NCBI RefSeq assembly: GCF_003626575.1
Contig: NZ_RBDY01000032.1
Coordinates: 1-64,000 of the forward strand
From: Streptomyces radicis
Lineage (GTDB): Bacteria; Actinomycetota; Actinomycetes; Streptomycetales; Streptomycetaceae
DNA length: 64,000 bases
Direction: 5' to 3'
The notes beneath the pieces were generated by a model. That model made no database searches. It was not told the origin of the DNA and saw only the letters and a program-made list of their open reading frames with translations. The first letter of the stretch is position 1. Each line of letters starts with the position of its first letter. Position numbers and translations under genes: made by a program. Shown one piece after another: positions 15,605 through 23,701 of this stretch.

Positions 15605-16688
15605 AGCCGCGCTCGGCCATGACGGTACGCAGCCGGTCGGGGTAGTCGGTGATGATGCCGTCGACGCCGTCGTCGATGAGCTTGTGCATCGTCGCCACAT
15701 CGTTCACCGTCCACGGGATCACCCGCAGCCCAGCGGCGTGTGCCTCGTCCACCAACTCCTCGGTGACATAGGGGACATAGCCCGGCTGGCCCACCTGGCC
15801 GTCCTGCGGGTCGCCGTGCACGGGCGAGATCGCGTCCGCGCCGAAGGAGACGGTGGCGTCGACGAGGCTGCCGTCGAAGTCGTCGATGTCGATGCCGCCG
15901 AGCCAGGGGGACGCCCCCGGCTGGCCGACCTGGAGGAACTGCTGACCATTGGTGAGCGCCACGATCGGCAGGCGCGGCTCGACCTCGCTCATGCGCATGA
16001 GCGCGCCCCAGTCGAAGCTCTGGATGGTGACCTGGTCGATCAGCCGGGCCCTGCGGACCTCGCGCGCCACGACCTGGACGAACTGCTCGCGGGGCGCCGT
16101 CTCGTGCGGCGCGCCCGCCTCGACCTTGGTCTCGATGTTGAGCCGGACGCGGTGCGCCCGATAGCGGTCGACCAGGTCGAACACCTCGGTGAGCAACGGC
16201 ATCCGCGCGCCCGGGCTCGGCCGCTGCTCCGGGTACTGCGGCAGGGTCTGCGAGCCGCAGTCCAGGGTGCGCACCTGGGCGAGCGTCAGGTCGACGATGT
16301 ACGTGCCGACATACGGGTACTCGGGGTCACCGGCGAACGCGGGCCCGGTGTCGCGGCACTTGGTCCCCGCGATCCGCCGGTCGTGGGTCACCACCGCGTG
16401 GCCGTCCTCGGTGATCTGCACGTCGAGCTCGAGGGTGGTGACGCCGAGTTCGAGGGCGTTCGAGAACGAGGCGATCGTGGACTCCACGCGCAGGCCGATG
16501 CCCCCGCGATGGGCCTGGAGGTCGAACTGGCGGTGGTGGCCCTGCCCGTGACCGGGCCCGTGGCCGCCCGAGGCGGCGGCGGGCCCCGCGACGGCCAGCG
16601 CCGCGACCGACGCGGCGGCGAGCGCGACCGCCACGAGCGCGCGCGGACGCGGCCGCGGCGAACGGATGCTTCTGAGATGGCCCAGCAT
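15567..16688 (-). CDS. Secreted glycerophosphodiester phosphodiesterase
   Basis: A 373-residue exported enzyme. The signal peptide has a basic n-region and ends near AVAGPAAASG. The GDPD domain starts FDLQAHRGGIGLRVESTIASF with the catalytic HR...E and continues TTLELDVQITEDGHAVVTHDR, ending GVDGIITDYPDRL. It hydrolyses glycerophosphodiesters, perhaps from teichoic acids or phospholipids. The start at 16688 has GGAAGGG just upstream. Starts at 16703 and 16790 are weaker. Its stop codon lies inside the flavin reductase gene on the other strand. Confidence 0.85.
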   Translation of the reverse strand: MLGHLRSIRSPRPRPRALVAVALAAASVAALAVAGPAAASGGHGPGHGQGHHRQFDLQAHRGGIGLRVESTIASFSNALELGVTTLELDVQITEDGHAVVTHDRRIAGTKCRDTGPAFAGDPEYPYVGTYIVDLTLAQVRTLDCGSQTLPQYPEQRPSPGARMPLLTEVFDLVDRYRAHRVRLNIETKVEAGAPHETAPREQFVQVVAREVRRARLIDQVTIQSFDWGALMRMSEVEPRLPIVALTNGQQFLQVGQPGASPWLGGIDIDDFDGSLVDATVSFGADAISPVHGDPQDGQVGQPGYVPYVTEELVDEAHAAGLRVIPWTVNDVATMHKLIDDGVDGIITDYPDRLRTVMAERGFTLPKQYRPHRH

Positions 16689-16763
16689 GTGCTGCCCTTC
16701 CATCGAGACCTGGACTCGCGTATCCGCACGACTATGTGAGGCGCCAGGGGACGGGGCCTTGCC

Positions 16764-16778
16764 GGGAAGCGCTCTCCC
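16764..16778. promoter_or_regulatory. LacI-type operator-like site
   Basis: GGGAAGCGCTCTCCC lies about 75 bases upstream of the phosphodiesterase start. Its AGCGCT core and GGGA/TCCC arms resemble the operators at 49946 and 49980 beside a LacI gene, although one base is missing in the left arm. Confidence 0.4.
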
Positions 16779-16924
16779 CGTGGCGCGCACATGACGTTTC
16801 GGCCACGCGCCGGGCGCGGGACGGGCGGGGCGGCGTGCCGCCGGTCCCCGACCTCGGGAGGTCGGGGACCGGGGCTCGGCGGCCGGTGGCGGTCATGGCG
16901 CCGCGGCCGCGGTGGGGAACGTGG

Positions 16925-18028
16925 TCAGCAGGTGCCGTCCGACTCCCGCAGGCCGGTGTTGGCGCCCGCCGTCTCGCTCACGACGTCCGGCACGCAGCTC
17001 GCGTCGTCGAGGCTGTAGGAGTAGGGGATGCTGACCGTGGTGGTGGACTGCGGGTCGGGGCCCGCGGGGTTGGTGTCCTCGCCCGGGCTCGACCACGTCA
17101 CATTGTCGAAGACGTTGTCGTTGACCTGCCAGTAGCCGGCCTCGTCGGTGTAGAAGGTGCCGAGGACGTCCTTGGAGTCCTGGAAGTAGTTGTTGTCCAC
17201 CCGGGCGCTGGCTCCCGCGCGGGAGTTGATGCCCGACTCGTGCAGGTCCACGTAGTGGTTGTTGTAGATGTGGGCCGTGCCGCCGCGCAGCAGGGGCGTG
17301 CGCGAGTCGATGTTCTCGTACAGGTTGTGGTGGTAGGTGACGAAGCCGTTGGAGCGGTCGCTCTCGCTCGACCCGACGAGCCCGCCGCGGCCCGAGTTGC
17401 GCAGGATGCTGTAGGAGAGCGTCACATACTGGGTGTTGTTCTTCATGTCGAAGAGGCCGTCGAAGCCCTCGGACTCCCCGCCCGACGCCTCGAGCGTGAC
17501 ATGGTCGACCCAGACGTTGCGGACGTCGCTCTCCATGCCGATGGCGTCGCCGCCGTTGGACGTGGGCGAGCCGGACTTCTTGACGTTCCGAACGGTCACG
17601 TTCTGGATGATGATGTTGCTGGCCTCACGGATGTGAATGCCCAACTGGTCGAAAACGGCCCCGTTCCCGACTCCGATGATCGAGACGTTGCTGATCTGCT
17701 TGAGCTCGATCACCCCGGCGGCGGTGTTGCAGCTGTCGCCCGACACCTTCTCGGTGTTGCCGTGGTTGATGGTTCCCTCGACCTCGATGATGACCGGGGT
17801 GTCGTCGCTGGCCCTGTCGCACAGGGCCGCGTGGATCGCGGTGCCCGTGGTGGCCCGGACCGTCTGTCCGCCCGCGCCCCCCGTGGTGCCGCCGTTCTGG
17901 GTCGCGTAGCCGGTGGCGCTGCCCGCCGCCGCCGACGCCTCGGGGGTCGAGAGCACCACACCGGTCGCGACCGCGACGGCCATCAGGGCCAGCAGCGCGT
18001 GGAATCGCAGCGCGAATGATCGTTTCAT
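16925..18028 (-). CDS. Secreted pectate lyase, family PL1
   Basis: A 367-residue protein with a signal peptide (MKRSFALRFHALLALMAVAV, cleavage near SAAAG). The right-handed beta-helix carries NVTVRNVKKS, GDAIGMES, VWVDHVTLEA and VTYHHNLYENIDSRTPLLRG, typical of PL1 pectate lyases. RTPLLRG holds the catalytic Arg. It cleaves polygalacturonate by beta-elimination outside the cell. It lies 43 bases downstream of a second pectate lyase on the same strand, so they probably form an operon. Confidence 0.9.
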   Translation of the reverse strand: MKRSFALRFHALLALMAVAVATGVVLSTPEASAAAGSATGYATQNGGTTGGAGGQTVRATTGTAIHAALCDRASDDTPVIIEVEGTINHGNTEKVSGDSCNTAAGVIELKQISNVSIIGVGNGAVFDQLGIHIREASNIIIQNVTVRNVKKSGSPTSNGGDAIGMESDVRNVWVDHVTLEASGGESEGFDGLFDMKNNTQYVTLSYSILRNSGRGGLVGSSESDRSNGFVTYHHNLYENIDSRTPLLRGGTAHIYNNHYVDLHESGINSRAGASARVDNNYFQDSKDVLGTFYTDEAGYWQVNDNVFDNVTWSSPGEDTNPAGPDPQSTTTVSIPYSYSLDDASCVPDVVSETAGANTGLRESDGTC

Positions 18029-18071
18029 GCTCGGCTCGCCTTTCGTCTTGACGATACTGGGGTGGGACCGG

Positions 18072-19295
18072 TCAGTTCATGACCTGGGCGCCGCCGAACG
18101 TCACCCTGAGGCTGCCGTCCTCGGCGAAGGACCAGTCGAGCTCGCCCGCGTAGGCGGAGCACGCCGGGCCGTTCTCGCCCGACCAGAACTGGTTGGAGGC
18201 GTCGGCGTCGCCGATCGTCCTGTCGTTGGAGCCGCTGTCGCACGAGACGTTGTCCCGGAACACCGAGGAGCCGCCGTCGAAGTTGAAGTTGCGCTCGGCG
18301 CTGCCGACGCTGACGTTGCCCGAGACCGCCATCGAGCCGGTGTTGCGGTTGAAGGTGAAGCCGTGCTTGCCGTTGTCGACGGCGATGTTGCCGCGCAGGA
18401 CGTGGTCGACGCCGATGTCCTCGCCGCCGAGCTTGTAGCCGTTGCGGTCGCCGTTCCCGGCCTGCGAGCCGTCGCTGAGCGTGCCGTTGTCGTAGGCGAG
18501 GGAGTTCTCGACGGTCACCGCCCCGATGGGCCCTGTGTCGGACTTGGTGTAGAGGTCGTAGCCGTCGTCGATGTTGTTGTGCGAGACGGTGTGGCGGAAG
18601 ACGTTGCCGGGGCCGACGGTGAGCTTCGGGGCGAAGCCGTCGGCGTCCTCGCCGTCGGAGTCGGCGTTGTCGTGCGAGACCGCGCTCACGATGAGGTTGT
18701 TCGAGGGCCATTCACTCTCGGGGGTGTCCGAGGTGGCCCGGGAGAGTTGCAGCCCGGAGTCGCGGTTGAAGCGCGTCACCGTGCGCTCGATGACGTTGTC
18801 GCTGCCGCCGACGAAGATGCCGTTGTCCCCGGCGTGTTCGACGACGATGCCGTGGACGTGCCAGAACGACGCGTTCAGGGCGAGTCCTCGGTTCGCCGGG
18901 TCCTCGCTCTGGGCCGAGAAGTCGAGCACCGGGGTCTCGCCCGGGTAGGCGGACAGGGTGGTGCGGGCGGCGGCGGTGCCGTCGTTGCCCTGCGGGATCG
19001 TGACCGTCTCGGCGAGGCCGTAGGACCCGCCGCGCAGATAGATCGTCCCGCCGGGGGTGACGCGGTCGAGCGCGGCGGTGAGCGTGGTGGGGTCCGACTC
19101 CGTTCCGGCCGCGCTCTCGCCGCCGTCGGGCGCGGCGTAGAGCGCGTCCTGCGCCAGGGGCGCGGCGGCGGGGTCCGCGGCACCGGCCGTGCCACCGGCG
19201 CCGAGCAGCCAGGCGGCCATCGCGCCGGTCAGTGACACGGCCGTCGCGGCGACGTACCGGCGGCGGGCTCGGCGGAGGACGGGGGTACGTGACAT
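18072..19295 (-). CDS. Secreted pectate lyase, family PL9-like
   Basis: A 407-residue exported beta-helix protein. The start at 19295 has AGGAGAGATGAG upstream. The longer frame to 19721 is upstream DNA. The mature part has repeated short-strand coils (NVIERTVTRFNRDSGLQL, ADGFAPKLTVGPGNVF, NNIDDGYDLYTKS), matching PL9 pectate lyases in which Asp residues bind Ca2+ and a Lys is the base (here probably in FAPKL). Together with the PL1 gene it gives two complementary pectin-attacking enzymes. Confidence 0.85.
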   Translation of the reverse strand: MSRTPVLRRARRRYVAATAVSLTGAMAAWLLGAGGTAGAADPAAAPLAQDALYAAPDGGESAAGTESDPTTLTAALDRVTPGGTIYLRGGSYGLAETVTIPQGNDGTAAARTTLSAYPGETPVLDFSAQSEDPANRGLALNASFWHVHGIVVEHAGDNGIFVGGSDNVIERTVTRFNRDSGLQLSRATSDTPESEWPSNNLIVSAVSHDNADSDGEDADGFAPKLTVGPGNVFRHTVSHNNIDDGYDLYTKSDTGPIGAVTVENSLAYDNGTLSDGSQAGNGDRNGYKLGGEDIGVDHVLRGNIAVDNGKHGFTFNRNTGSMAVSGNVSVGSAERNFNFDGGSSVFRDNVSCDSGSNDRTIGDADASNQFWSGENGPACSAYAGELDWSFAEDGSLRVTFGGAQVMN

Positions 19296-19454
19296 GGACT
19301 CATCTCTCCTGTGCGAGGTCCGGTGGGGGAAGTCCGTGGAACGCCCCGGCCTGACCGAAGGGCGGGACGCGGAGGGCACCGGACATGTGGGGGGTGGTGT
19401 GGGGGGTGGTGAACGGCGCGAGGTGGGGCGGCTCCCAGAAATACGACCTCGGCC

Positions 19455-19468
19455 GGTAAGCGCTTGCC
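19455..19468. promoter_or_regulatory. LacI-type operator-like palindrome
   Basis: GGTAAGCGCTTGCC, a near-perfect palindrome centred on AAGCGCTT, lies about 160 bases upstream of the PL9 start. It closely resembles the second operator beside the LacI gene at 48836-49909. It may mediate sugar-responsive repression of the pectate lyases. Confidence 0.5.
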
Positions 19469-19533
19469 CTCCTGGACGTGAGGGTCCCTCGGTCCAGTCG
19501 GGCCACGTGAACGGCCCGACCAGCGTAGGGGCG

Positions 19534-19550
19534 GGAATCGGCACGATTCC
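19534..19550. promoter_or_regulatory. Inverted repeat in a 533-base intergenic region
   Basis: GGAATCG-GCA-CGATTCC is a perfect 7-3-7 inverted repeat between the divergent PL9 and cutC genes. It could be an operator for either. Apart from this and the LacI-type site I see no gene in 19296-19828. Open frames there are Arg/Pro-rich shadows. Confidence 0.3.
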
Positions 19551-19828
19551 GCGCACCGCGAGGACAATCCCGCGCAGTCCCCGGCCCGTTCCGGCGCGAA
19601 CTCTCCCCCGGATCCGGTGGGCGCGGCCCGGGCCCGGCGCGGCCCGCCCCGGCCTTACCCTGGGCGTCGGCCGCACAGCGGGCCCCGCCGAGCAGGGAGT
19701 TGGGATCGAACGATGAGCCATCGAACGATGAGCCGCGCCTCCACGACAGCCACGGGTCCGCCGCCCGGTGGCGGCCCCGGCCAGGGCCCGGCCGGGTGGC
19801 CGATTCCGCTCCCCCCGGCGGGGCGCCG

Positions 19829-20602
19829 ATGAGCCCGCGCTTCGAGGTGTGCGTCGACTCCGCGCGCGGCGCCGTGACGGCGAGGGACGCCGGGGCGCAC
19901 CGCGTCGAGCTGTGCAGCGCGCTGTTCGACGGCGGCGTCACGCCGAGCGCGGGCCTGCTGGAGACGGTCGTCGAGGCGGCGCGAGGGATCGCGGTGAACG
20001 TGCTGATCCGCCCGCGCGGCGGGGACTTCATCTATGACCGTTACGAGGTGGACGCCATGGTGCGCGACATCGGAACGGCGGTCCGCCTCGGCGCGCACGG
20101 GATCGTCCTCGGCGCCCTGACGGCCGAGGGCGCCGTCGACATGGCGGTGTGCCGACGCCTGCTGGCCGCCGCCGATGGCCGCCCTGTCACCTTCCACCGG
20201 GCGTTCGACATGGCGAGGGAGCCGTTCGAGGCGCTGGAGAGGCTGGTCGAGCTCGGCGTGGAACGCGTTCTGACGTCGGGCCAGGAGATCTCGGCGCTCG
20301 AAGGGGCGCCGCTGCTCGCCCGGCTGGTCAGGGCGGCGGGCGACCGCGTCATCGTGATGCCGGGCGGCGGCGTGACGGCGCGCAACGTGTCACGCGTCCT
20401 GCGCCTGACCGGCGCGCGGGAGATCCACTTCAGCGCGGGGACGACGGTGGACAGCCCCGCGACCCACCGCAACTCCCGTGCCCTGATGGGCGGAACGCTG
20501 AGCAGGGGCGAGTACACGCGCCGCATCACGGGACCGGCCGAGGTCCGCGCCCTGATGAACGCGGCCCGCGCGCCCGAGGGTTCGGCCGAGGGTCCATTGT
20601 GA
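19829..20602 (+). CDS. cutC: CutC-family protein
   Basis: A 257-residue TIM-barrel protein of the CutC family. It begins FEVCVDSARGAVTARDAGAHRVELCSAL and continues GGVTPSAGLLE, NVLIRPRGGDF and VTFHRAFDM, ending with a HFSAGTTVDSP-type segment. Family members are about 245 residues. CutC was linked to copper tolerance, although its biochemical role is unsettled. The start at 19829 matches the family start, and the 43 codons before it are Pro/Gly/Arg-rich and unlikely to be translated. It stands alone upstream of TnpB element 1. Confidence 0.85.
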   Translation: MSPRFEVCVDSARGAVTARDAGAHRVELCSALFDGGVTPSAGLLETVVEAARGIAVNVLIRPRGGDFIYDRYEVDAMVRDIGTAVRLGAHGIVLGALTAEGAVDMAVCRRLLAAADGRPVTFHRAFDMAREPFEALERLVELGVERVLTSGQEISALEGAPLLARLVRAAGDRVIVMPGGGVTARNVSRVLRLTGAREIHFSAGTTVDSPATHRNSRALMGGTLSRGEYTRRITGPAEVRALMNAARAPEGSAEGPL

Positions 20603-20754
20603 AGGACCAGCACCCCGGGGCTCCGTCAGCGAGCGCCGGAACGCGCTCGCCCCGGTCCCGTCTCCGCTCGTGTCATGCCGTGAGCGAGGCCGGAGTGACC
20701 AGTCGTGCGCGCTCGTACAGCTCCCGGGCTGTGCGATTCTTCATGTGCGGAGAG

Positions 20755-20900
20755 TTGACTTCCTCTCCCGCCTAGAGGCGGGGGGTTCCAGCGGTCGCCC
20801 GCTGGGGTTCCTGCTTCATCGACGACTGCCGTGTCCGGGAGGACTCCCGTTGAGGTCTTACACCGTCTCCACAGGCTGCTGCCGCCAGCCCGGCGGCCAG
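20755..20900 (-). ncRNA. Putative omega (re)RNA of TnpB copy 1
   Basis: In this family the guide RNA scaffold overlaps the 3' end of tnpB and the right end of the element, and the guide is read from flanking DNA. Here a stem (CCCGCCTCTAGGCGGG region at about 20766-20782) is followed on the minus strand by GAGGAAGTCAA and then flank beginning CTCTCCGCACATG. The 5' limit is a guess. Confidence 0.5.
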
Positions 20901-21980
20901 GATGGTGCGTGCCGCGTTCACGTCACGGTCGTGCACCGCGCCGCACTCGCACGTCCACGTCCGGACGTTCAGCGGCAGTTTCCCGCGGACCGCGCCGCAG
21001 GCCCCGCACAGCCTCGAGCTGGGGAACCATCGGTCGATCACCACGAGTTCACGCCCGTACCAGGCGCACTTGTACTCCAGCATGGAGCGCAGTTCCGTCC
21101 AGGAAGCGTCCGAGATGGCGCGCGCGAGACGCCCGTTCTTCAGCAGGTTGCGGACGGCGAGGTCCTCGATCACGACCGTTTGGTTCTCACGGACGAGCCG
21201 AGTGGTGAGTTTGTGGAGGAAGTCTCTGCGCCGGTCGGCGATCCGGGCGTGGACCCGGGCGACCTTACGGCGGGCCTTGTCCCGGTTGTTCGAGCCCTTC
21301 CGCTTGCGGGACAGCTGGCGCTGTGCGCGGGCCAGGCGCGTACGGTCACGCCGCTCGTGCCGGGGGTTGGCGATCTTCTCGCCGGTGGACAGGGTCACCA
21401 GGGACGTGATGCCCGCGTCGATGCCGACCGCCGCGCCCGTGGCGGGGGCCTCGGTGACGGTGTCCTCGCACAGCAGGGACACGAACCAGCGGCCCGCCGC
21501 GTCGCGGGAGACGGTCGCGGTGGTCGGCTCCGCCCCCTGGGGCAGGGGACGCGACCAGCGGATGTCCAGCGGCCCGCTCATCTTCGCGAGCGTCAGCCGC
21601 CCATCGCGCCAGGTGAAGGCGCTCCGGGTGTACTCGGCCGACGCCCTCGACCTCTTCCGCGACTTGTGGCGCGGGTACCCGGCCCGCTTGGCGAAGAAGC
21701 TGGTGAAGGCCGTCTGGAGATGCCTCAGGGCCTGCTGGAGCGGGACGCAGGACACCTCGCGCAGGAAGGCGAGCTCCTCGGTCTTCTTCCATTCCGTGAG
21801 CGCGGCGGACGACTGCGCGTAGGAGACCCGGCGCTGCTCGCCGTACCAGGCGCGCGTGCGTTCCTCCAGCGCCTTGTTGTACACGAGACGGACGCAGCCG
21901 AACGTCCGCGACAGCTCCGCCGCCTGCTCGCTCGTGGGGTAGAAGCGGTACCTGAACGCCCGCTTGACCGGTCGCCTCAC
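20772..21980 (-). CDS. tnpB: RNA-guided endonuclease TnpB, copy 1
   Basis: A 402-residue TnpB. The N-terminal helical/wedge region starts VKRAFRYRFYPT. The RuvC residues are all present: D188 (GIDAG), E272 (VVIEDLAV) and D353 (HDRDVNAA). A CxxC...CxC zinc motif (C325, C328, C344, C346) sits before the last Asp. It should therefore be nuclease-competent, cutting DNA next to a TAM under guide-RNA control and helping the element to persist. It differs from copy 2 at about 30 positions by eye. The Cys-poor C-terminal tail (RESSRTRQSSMKQE) probably reflects overlap with the guide RNA. Confidence 0.9.
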   Translation of the reverse strand: MRRPVKRAFRYRFYPTSEQAAELSRTFGCVRLVYNKALEERTRAWYGEQRRVSYAQSSAALTEWKKTEELAFLREVSCVPLQQALRHLQTAFTSFFAKRAGYPRHKSRKRSRASAEYTRSAFTWRDGRLTLAKMSGPLDIRWSRPLPQGAEPTTATVSRDAAGRWFVSLLCEDTVTEAPATGAAVGIDAGITSLVTLSTGEKIANPRHERRDRTRLARAQRQLSRKRKGSNNRDKARRKVARVHARIADRRRDFLHKLTTRLVRENQTVVIEDLAVRNLLKNGRLARAISDASWTELRSMLEYKCAWYGRELVVIDRWFPSSRLCGACGAVRGKLPLNVRTWTCECGAVHDRDVNAARTILAAGLAAAACGDGVRPQRESSRTRQSSMKQEPQRATAGTPRL

Positions 21981-22184
21981 GCCTCACACCCTATCAACCC
22001 CCATGTCAGCCAAGGGTGTCGATCGGTGGCCGTAGACGCCGAACCGCCCTGGCGGCGATCCGCCTTCCCCTGCCCTGCTCCGCAGGAGCCTCGTTTCCTC
22101 CCCGGCCTGAAAGCCGGAGTATCCAACTTACGGAGACCAGATGAACGAGGCTGACGGAGATTGTCGCTTCGCGGAGGGGGCGGG

Positions 22185-22373
22185 ATGATTCGCCGCGAAG
22201 TTTCCCAGCACCCTCGCCCCAGCGTTGTGGAAACGCTGGTCGCGGCGCGGGACTTGCATGACCGGGAGTGCGGCGACTGCCGGGGCGGGGCGCGCTGTGC
22301 GATAGGGGAACGCCTGGCGTCGGCCGTGGACATGGCCACCGCCGTTGAGATTCCCGCCGCCGAATCGGCGTGA
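22185..22373 (+). CDS. Small Cys-containing protein, unknown function
   Basis: A 62-residue protein. ATG at 22185 follows GGAGGGGGCGGG, a strong ribosome site, so I prefer it to the upstream start at 22161. It holds the motif CGDCRGGARC, which may bind a metal, in a mostly helical, otherwise unremarkable sequence (VVETLVAARDLHDRE, then GERLASAVDMATA). Its stop overlaps the next small gene (GTGA). TnpB element 1 lies 60 bases upstream and may have separated this set from an upstream partner or promoter. I do not recognise the family. Confidence 0.65.
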   Translation: MIRREVSQHPRPSVVETLVAARDLHDRECGDCRGGARCAIGERLASAVDMATAVEIPAAESA

Positions 22374-22498
22374 GCCGGAAGATCCGGTGTCCGCACTGCT
22401 ACGGCTTCTTCGGCTGTGCGACGTGCGAAAGCACGTGCAAGGTCCCGTGTCCGGAATGCGCGGGCGGGAACCTGGGGCCGATCACGGCCTATCGATAG
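22370..22498 (+). CDS. 42-residue zinc-ribbon-like protein
   Basis: A very short ORF starting at GTG 22370, which overlaps the previous stop (GTGA), and ending TAG at 22498. The peptide contains CPHC, then CATCESTC, then CPEC, eight Cys... arranged as CxxC, CxxC, C and CxxC: C7, C10, C16, C19, C23, C27 and C30, seven in all. Such spacing suggests binding of one or two zinc ions. Translational coupling and the Cys pattern support a real gene. The function is unknown, with nucleic-acid or protein binding possible. Confidence 0.6.
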   Translation: MSRKIRCPHCYGFFGCATCESTCKVPCPECAGGNLGPITAYR

Positions 22499-22691
22499 AG
22501 CCCCGGCGAGCGCGCCAACACTCCCGGGGCATGGCCAACAGAACTTGGGACTGCTGACATGCCGAACTCTACCGGCCGCGCCGTCGCGTGGCTCTCGTTA
22601 CTGATCAGGCCGCCCGGCCGACACCGCGTCGGGGCTCCCCCGCCCCGGCGCGACCACCCTGGCAACGAGCGAATCTGGCCCGCCACTGGGT

Positions 22692-23300
22692 GTGCTCCCC
22701 CGCCCTGATGTGGTGCCCTACATCGCGCAGTGGAGCGAGGAACGGGACCCGCAAACCACGGTGGTCGCCCGGCGCGGAGGCATCGGCTACGCGGACGAGA
22801 TCGTCCATGACCGTGACGAGGACGGCGTGCTGTGGACCAGGACCACCCACCGCCCGGGGAAGGGCCGCCCGGAGTTCGGCAAGGTCCACGGCCTGCGGCA
22901 GCGCCGCGCGATGTGGCGGCTACTGTGCCAGGTCTGCGCGGGACCCGCCGACCTCAACGACGACGGCGTGCTCTGGCTCCTCGGGGAGGATCCACACGAC
23001 CCCGCGTCCTGGCCGGAGGACCTGCTCACCTCGCACCCGCCGCTGTGCCTGCCGTGCGCCGCGACGTCCGTCCGCCTGTGCCCACACCTGAGCAGGCGGT
23101 ATGTGGCCCTGCGCGTCCGCGAGTTCCACCTCGCCGGTGTATGGGGCACGTTGTACCGCCCCGGCTTCCCGCTGCCCGTCGTGGCCGACGCGGCGGGGAT
23201 CGCCTACGACGACCGACGCCTGCGCTGGCTGCGCGGCCACCAGCTGATCATGCGCCTGGAGTCCTTCACCGCCGTGGATCTCGCAACGGAGACCCACTGA
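22692..23300 (+). CDS. Conserved-looking actinomycete protein with CxxC pairs, unknown function
   Basis: A 202-residue protein. Recognisable stretches are IAQWSEERDPQ, RRGGIGYADE, RPEFGKVHGLRQRRAM, LLCQVCAGPAD and LCLPCAATSVRLCP. The two CxxC pairs (CQVC, CLPC) suggest a zinc-binding core. I recall similar proteins in many Streptomyces genomes next to small regulators, but no function is known to me. The GTG at 22692 is used. GTGs at 22710 and 22713 are alternatives and no strong ribosome site marks any of them. It forms the third member of a Cys-rich trio. Confidence 0.65.
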   Translation: MLPRPDVVPYIAQWSEERDPQTTVVARRGGIGYADEIVHDRDEDGVLWTRTTHRPGKGRPEFGKVHGLRQRRAMWRLLCQVCAGPADLNDDGVLWLLGEDPHDPASWPEDLLTSHPPLCLPCAATSVRLCPHLSRRYVALRVREFHLAGVWGTLYRPGFPLPVVADAAGIAYDDRRLRWLRGHQLIMRLESFTAVDLATETH

Positions 23301-23373
23301 AACATGCGCCACGACCGCGCGAAGACGCGTTCCGCCAGGCGTCGCGGAGCAGGCGGGACTTTCACCACAGGCC

Positions 23374-23664
23374 TTAGGGGAGCGGCGTTCCGTGGTCCGC
23401 CAGGTGGAGCCTGACGCGGCACGGGTCCTCGACCTCGACGAGCACGCGCTGCCCCCAGTGGGCGGTGAGGCGGTGCGCGATGTCGACGAGCCGGTGGCGC
23501 TCCTCGGGCGTGTACGCGGGGTAGCGCGCCCAGCCACGGTCGGCGATCTCGTTGCCGAGCTCGCTGAACAGCACGGCCCGGTACCGCCGTTCCTCCTCAT
23601 CGGTCAGCGGTGAGGGGGCGCCATCCGCGGGCCGCAACCTGACGTTGTAGAGGTCTCGGATCAC
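23374..23664 (-). CDS. Small hypothetical protein
   Basis: A 96-residue acidic/basic mixed protein (MIRDLYNVRLRP..., EEERRYRAVLFSELGNEIADRGWARYPAYTPEERHRLVDIAHRL, ending VRLHLADHGTPLP). No signal, membrane segment or catalytic motif is visible. It starts 37 bases downstream of the E1-like gene on the same strand and may be cotranscribed. Codon use matches its neighbours, which supports translation. I do not recognise it. Confidence 0.55.
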   Translation of the reverse strand: MIRDLYNVRLRPADGAPSPLTDEEERRYRAVLFSELGNEIADRGWARYPAYTPEERHRLVDIAHRLTAHWGQRVLVEVEDPCRVRLHLADHGTPLP

Positions 23665-23701
23665 CGCGACAGCCTATCGATCGGCGTCGGACGCCGCCTC
23701 C

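Larger units (their letters stand above)
20755..22125 (-). mobile_element. IS200/IS605-type TnpB-only element, copy 1
   Basis: Boundaries are taken from comparison with a second copy at 55187-56559. Both start (plus strand) with TTG(A/G)CTTCC and a GC hairpin, and both end with the hairpin CCGGC...GCCGG (here 22102-22117) followed by GTATCCA. Homology stops at these points. There is no tnpA transposase, so it is of the IS1341-like TnpB-only kind. The reverse complement of the first end reads GAGGAAGTCAA, a typical end of the guide-RNA scaffold. It lies between cutC and a set of small Cys-rich genes. Confidence 0.8.

Noticed and set aside
20672-20745. A 23-codon ORF on the minus strand (MKNRTARELYERARLVTPASLTA) beside TnpB element 1
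   Set aside because: It superficially resembles the start of class III aminotransferases (ELxERAxxVTP) but no continuation is found in any frame. Too short to support.
20772-21980. TnpB copy considered as a nuclease-dead TldR-type regulator
   Set aside because: All three RuvC acidic residues and the zinc-binding Cys are present, so a domesticated dead regulator is not supported. The same holds for copy 2.
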